Origin: Deltaproteobacteria bacterium
GTDB taxonomy: Bacteria > Desulfobacterota > GWC2-55-46
Length of the DNA stretch: 64,000 nucleotides
NCBI GenBank assembly: GCA_016234935.1
Contig: JACRNL010000010.1
Location: 124,001 to 188,000 of the forward strand
Reading direction: 5' to 3'
Shown piece after piece: positions 61,349 to 64,000 of this stretch. The notes under the pieces are model-generated. The model searched no databases. It was given only the letters and a program-made list of their open reading frames with translations, and was not told the origin of the DNA. Both the position numbers and the translations under genes were made by a program. Each line of letters opens with the position of its first letter. The stretch's first letter is position 1.

Positions 61349-61708
61349 ATGAGGAAGAGTTCATTGTGGGTTCTTTTTATGGCGGCCATCGTCGCGGCAA
61401 TGGCGACACCGGCATTTGCAGAGGCAGAAGCCGCCGCTAAAAGCGTCGGCGGCGCCAACAATTTTTACATTGCAGTGGCGCTTGTTGCCGCAATAGCAAT
61501 GGCGTTTGCCGCGGTGGGCGTCAGTTTTGCGCAGAGTCACGCGATCAAAGCGGCGGTAGAAGGCATAGCCAGAAATCCCGGGGCCTCAGGAAAGATACTT
61601 CCGACGCTCCTTATCGGTCTCGCCATGCTTGAGTCTCTTGCAATTTACGTCCTTGTCATAGCGCTGATATTGCTCTTCGCAAACCCGTTCATCAAGTTCA
61701 TCGGCTGA
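61349..61708 (+). CDS. atpE: ATP synthase subunit c with signal-like N-terminus (orphan)
   Basis: 119 residues, longer than the usual 75-90 because of an N-terminal segment like a signal peptide ([24 protein letters not shown]). Two helices follow with the loop EGIARNP. The ion-binding Glu is in LESLAIY. Gln of SFAQSH aligns with Gln32 of the Na+ c subunit of Ilyobacter, and Glu, Ser and Tyr also match; the Thr after them is Leu here. No other ATP synthase genes are adjacent, and it has its own promoter and terminator. Confidence 0.92.
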   Translation: MRKSSLWVLFMAAIVAAMATPAFAEAEAAAKSVGGANNFYIAVALVAAIAMAFAAVGVSFAQSHAIKAAVEGIARNPGASGKILPTLLIGLAMLESLAIYVLVIALILLFANPFIKFIG

Positions 61709-61779
61709 GAACGGCATTTGAGATTCAAAAGGGCCGTAAACCGGTCATATCTGTGCCGCGGCAGATGACATTCGACATT

Positions 61780-61817
61780 AAAAGCCGCTCCATACTCATG
61801 TATGGGGCGGCTTTTTT
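61780..61817 (+). terminator. Terminator of atpE
   Basis: AAAAGCCGCTCCATA-CTCA-TGTATGGGGCGGCTTTTTT. Confidence 0.9.
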
Positions 61818-61899
61818 GCGTTGAGCATAATTGACATGGACTTACATTCAGACAGTACGGCACGTTGCCGACAGCCGTTCCTGCTCTGTCAAACACATT

Positions 61900-61931
61900 A
61901 AAAAGGCGCGTCATCAGAATGACGCGCCTTA
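61900..61931 (-). terminator. Terminator of the act operon
   Basis: On the minus strand AAGGCGCGTCAT-TCTG-ATGACGCGCCTTTTT, ~70 bases after the actF-like stop. Confidence 0.88.
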
Positions 61932-62001
61932 ACCTTATCTTTCCCTAAACATACGGCATCAAAATATTTGATTTAAAATGTCCTCGGCGCAGCGCGGACC
62001 G

Positions 62002-63150
62002 TCAGTGGTGCGCGTCTTCATCGCCCGGCACGGTGACAGGGACAGAGGGGAAAAGCTTTTGAAAGATGATAAACGAGAGTATCACGGCCGCGCCGCCGCC
62101 GAAAAAGAGGGAAATAAGCGTCCACTGCTCATATGCCGCGAGGTTGCCGTCGGAGAATACAGGCATTATCATAAGATAGCGGTTCAGCCACATGCCCAGA
62201 CAGACTATGACCGCTACCGCGGTCAATGAAATCGAACAGAGCTTTATCTTCCTTATGACCGTCCCCAGGAACGGCACTGCGAAACTGCCGAGCATCATGG
62301 CCGCAAACGGCAGGGCATAATTGCCCTGTCTGCCCTTGAAAAACGGCCCTGTGAGGTTCGGCAGGTCTCCATACCAGATGACTATATTCTGCGACCAGAA
62401 CATGTATGTCCAGAGCATGGCAAAGCCCATGATCATGATGCCGTATGCGTCAAGGCGCCACCTGTCAGCCGGCTCGCCCGGCGCCCTTGGGATAAAGCGG
62501 CGAGAGAGCGCGAAAAGAAAGGCCGACCCCATAAGGAGGTTGCCCACCCAGTAGTATGGCGGAAATATGGAGCTGTCCCAGTGCTTGATGATCATCATGC
62601 CGAAGTCCCAGGCGGTGTTCGTGTTGTGCATGATGTAAAGGATTATCACAAAGGCGGACATGATGTTCAGGCGCTTTTTCAAGCCCTCGTTTACGCGGCC
62701 TTCATGCTCCTCGTCCCTGCCGGTCCTGAAATAAACGAAGCTCATGACGTAGAAGAGCGACATGCTTATGATGGTTCTCCAGAGGAAAAACTTCTTGCCG
62801 AGCCATGGGCTCAGCTCATGCCCGCCGTGGCCGCTGGCGGCGTCCGGATGCATCCACCAGAAGAGATGTTCCATCCCGCCGATGTAGATGATTATAAATG
62901 TGATTGCCGCGACAGGTATAAAGGAGAGCGTCAGTATCTCGCCGAGGCGTGAAAAATACCTGCCCCAGCCGGACTTGGTTAACCGCATTATCGCCGAGAT
63001 GACTATCCCTGTCTGCGTTATGCCCAGGAAATACACATAGGTGATGGCCAGGGCCGCCCAGAGCGTGCCTGTCTCGGCGGCAGTCGAGATGTTATAAGCA
63101 AACGCCGCTATGCTGTTTACGAATAATATCAATAAGACCCAGAAGAGCAT
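62002..63150 (-). CDS. ActF-like NrfD-family quinol oxidoreductase membrane subunit
   Basis: 382 residues with about ten helices. LFWWMHPDAA, HWDSSIFPPYYWVGNLL and YMFWSQNIVIWYGDLPNL are like ActF/ActC of alternative complex III. It sits after a monoheme cytochrome (ActE-like) and an ActD-like gene, in the order D-E-F. That complex oxidises quinol and reduces cytochrome c or an oxidase. Ends in EDAHH. Confidence 0.85.
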   Translation of the reverse strand: MLFWVLLILFVNSIAAFAYNISTAAETGTLWAALAITYVYFLGITQTGIVISAIMRLTKSGWGRYFSRLGEILTLSFIPVAAITFIIIYIGGMEHLFWWMHPDAASGHGGHELSPWLGKKFFLWRTIISMSLFYVMSFVYFRTGRDEEHEGRVNEGLKKRLNIMSAFVIILYIMHNTNTAWDFGMMIIKHWDSSIFPPYYWVGNLLMGSAFLFALSRRFIPRAPGEPADRWRLDAYGIMIMGFAMLWTYMFWSQNIVIWYGDLPNLTGPFFKGRQGNYALPFAAMMLGSFAVPFLGTVIRKIKLCSISLTAVAVIVCLGMWLNRYLMIMPVFSDGNLAAYEQWTLISLFFGGGAAVILSFIIFQKLFPSVPVTVPGDEDAHH

Positions 63151-63274
63151 ATTTTGTCCCGTTATGTCTATTTGCCGGCAACCGTCCCGTTGGCCGCGCC
63201 GCCGATTCCGGCCGATTTTCCGGCCCCTTGGATTTATGTTATATGCCGCCTGAATCCCCGCCGTTATCCGGCCC

Positions 63275-63859
63275 TTACTTCCCCTTGAACTCTTTCTTGA
63301 CGTAGTTCACTATGTGCCACCTGTCATCCGCCGGGACAGAGTCCGCGTAACCGGGCATGATGGCCAGACCGCCGTTTGTTATGGTGAAAAATATGTCGCC
63401 GTCCGGCTTGGCCAGCACGTAATCAGAAGTAAGGTCTGTCGGCGCGACGTACTTCTGCCCGACAAGGCCGTCTCCCTTGCCGCCGTCTCCGTGACAGGTC
63501 GCGCAAAAGATGGCGTACCTTGCCTTTCCGCGCTCAACGGATGTGTTGTCCGCCGGAAAAGGGTTTTTAAGCCTGGCTGCCGCGTCCCTGTCCTTTGCGT
63601 AATAGGGCTTGCCCGCGGTCGTGACCGCGCCTTCGGGCTGCGGCGGAGCAGGCTCCTTCTGCGCCCTGTGGTTCGGCTGGTTGAACAGATCCCATGACCA
63701 GGGCATGGCCGCGGCGTTGTCCGGCACGGACATTATGGCCAGCGCGCAGGCGATTGCCGTAATCCCACGTTTTAGACCCCCGCTTAAAATATGCGGGGGC
63801 AGGCATTCGAGGACTTGCCCGAGGGCAGGCTTAAATGTTTTAGCAGCCTCAGCTTTCAA
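63275..63859 (-). CDS. ActE-like periplasmic monoheme cytochrome c
   Basis: 194 residues from a TTG at 63859 that overlaps the stop of the previous gene. The hydrophobic signal core (ITAIACALAIMSVPDNAAA) starts only at about residue 32. The stretch before it, PPHILSGGLKRG, is coded by the CCCCCGCTT palindrome. The mature part has CATCHGDGGKGDG (one heme) and a distal Met in AIMPGYAD. It would accept electrons from the complex. Confidence 0.85.
   Translation of the reverse strand: MKAEAAKTFKPALGQVLECLPPHILSGGLKRGITAIACALAIMSVPDNAAAMPWSWDLFNQPNHRAQKEPAPPQPEGAVTTAGKPYYAKDRDAAARLKNPFPADNTSVERGKARYAIFCATCHGDGGKGDGLVGQKYVAPTDLTSDYVLAKPDGDIFFTITNGGLAIMPGYADSVPADDRWHIVNYVKKEFKGK
63777..63799. repeat. 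CCCCCGCTT hairpin repeat in the cytochrome N-terminus
   Basis: CCCCCGC-TTAAAATAT-GCGGGGG. It continues into GCAGGC, as in the copy at 57471 read from the other side. Confidence 0.82.
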
Positions 63860-64000
63860 TTCTCTCGATCTCCCCTGCGCCGTGTTCTTTAAGTATCTTT
63901 TCCACCAGCGGGATATTGTCTTCCCTGACGCCCTCTACGAGAAGGCCGAAACCGTCAACCGCTATCCTTGGGTGAAACGGCTTTTTGCTTATAACCGGCA
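63849..64000 (-). CDS. ActD-like (DUF3341) protein, 3' end only
   Basis: The last ~50 codons are in the window: PVISKKPFHPRIAVDGFGLL then VEGVREDNIPLVEKILKEHG. The KPFHPRI and FGLLVEG pattern resembles the C-terminus of DUF3341/ActD proteins. The stop overlaps the cytochrome start, as expected for an act operon. The rest and any actABC genes lie beyond 64000. Confidence 0.6.
   Translation of the reverse strand, partial: PVISKKPFHPRIAVDGFGLLVEGVREDNIPLVEKILKEHGAGEIERIES

Overview
This window looks like a bacterial chromosome segment of moderately high GC from an anaerobic or facultative, respiratory Gram-negative bacterium. It holds a membrane-bound nitrate reductase operon with nitrate/nitrite transporters, an alternative-complex-III-like quinol oxidoreductase, an outer-membrane monoheme cytochrome-porin, a [NiFe] hydrogenase pair and selenocysteine machinery. 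The gene mix would suit Nitrospirota or Desulfobacterota-type lineages, but no rRNA or other decisive marker is present, so the lineage is an inference. I see no transposase, CRISPR array or integrated prophage. One phage-type small gene is present and is frameshifted.

Layout. 1-6.5 kb: end of a biotin-dependent pyruvate carboxylase B / oxaloacetate decarboxylase alpha gene, a chemoreceptor, a secreted polysaccharide deacetylase, an uncharacterised protein and a hemerythrin-like protein. 6.5-12.4 kb (minus): membrane protein, NosD-like beta-helix protein, OsmC, then selB-DUF218-selD. selD itself carries an in-frame UGA read as selenocysteine, so its true start lies about 110 bp upstream of the first uninterrupted frame. 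12.4-18.3 kb: hydrogenase small and large subunits, a GAF-GGDEF protein, Hsp20, an XRE regulator, an unknown protein and DUF488. 18.3-25.3 kb (minus): DegT aminotransferase, the nrdR-ribD-TPR-ribE-ribBA-ribH-nusB operon, and HU. 25.7-27.2 kb: tRNA-Ala(GGC), a 39-bp tandem repeat ending in a terminator, a Cys-rich protein and a small membrane protein. 27.5-36.6 kb (minus): narK-like gene, then a cytochrome c-narG-narH-narJ-narI operon. 36.6-38.1 kb: a long non-coding stretch. 38.1-42.7 kb (plus): a second nitrate/nitrite transporter, UspA, and a GNAT/acyl-CoA-synthetase fusion. 42.8-43.2 kb: two tandem 28-residue membrane peptides. 43.2-51 kb (minus): B12-radical SAM, ABC-F ATPase, the frameshifted phage-type gene, two DUF4431 paralogues, HIT, DUF4337, ispG. 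51-56 kb: pabB, pabC-like, aspS. 56-64 kb: Cyc2-like cytochrome-porin, PEGA lipoprotein, PsiE, thioredoxin/TPR protein, MFS protein, an orphan atpE, and actF-actE-actD (partial).

The most unusual property is the number of small palindromic repeats. The main family is built from 18-bp palindromic units (type CCCCTTCAAGGGGTTCAA, with a CTCCCTGAGGGAGTTCGG variant). It occurs at about 19 places between 10 and 54 kb. Many copies lie in frame inside essential genes (selB, nusB, ribE, degT, pabC-like, radical SAM, ABC-F), where they encode hexapeptides such as GVEPLQ or GLNPFK. A second, 72-bp palindrome is inserted in frame in selB and recurs downstream of nrdR. A third family sits in the N-terminal signal regions of two exported proteins. 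A fourth lies between genes near promoters. None of the repeats is accompanied by a mobilising gene in the window.

How the genes fit together. Electrons from the quinone pool can go to nitrate through NarGHI or to cytochrome c through the ActDEF-like complex. The cytochrome c gene ahead of narG and the Cyc2-like outer-membrane protein suggest extra cytochrome-level electron entry or exit. SelB and SelD supply selenocysteine for SelD itself and for selenoproteins outside the window.
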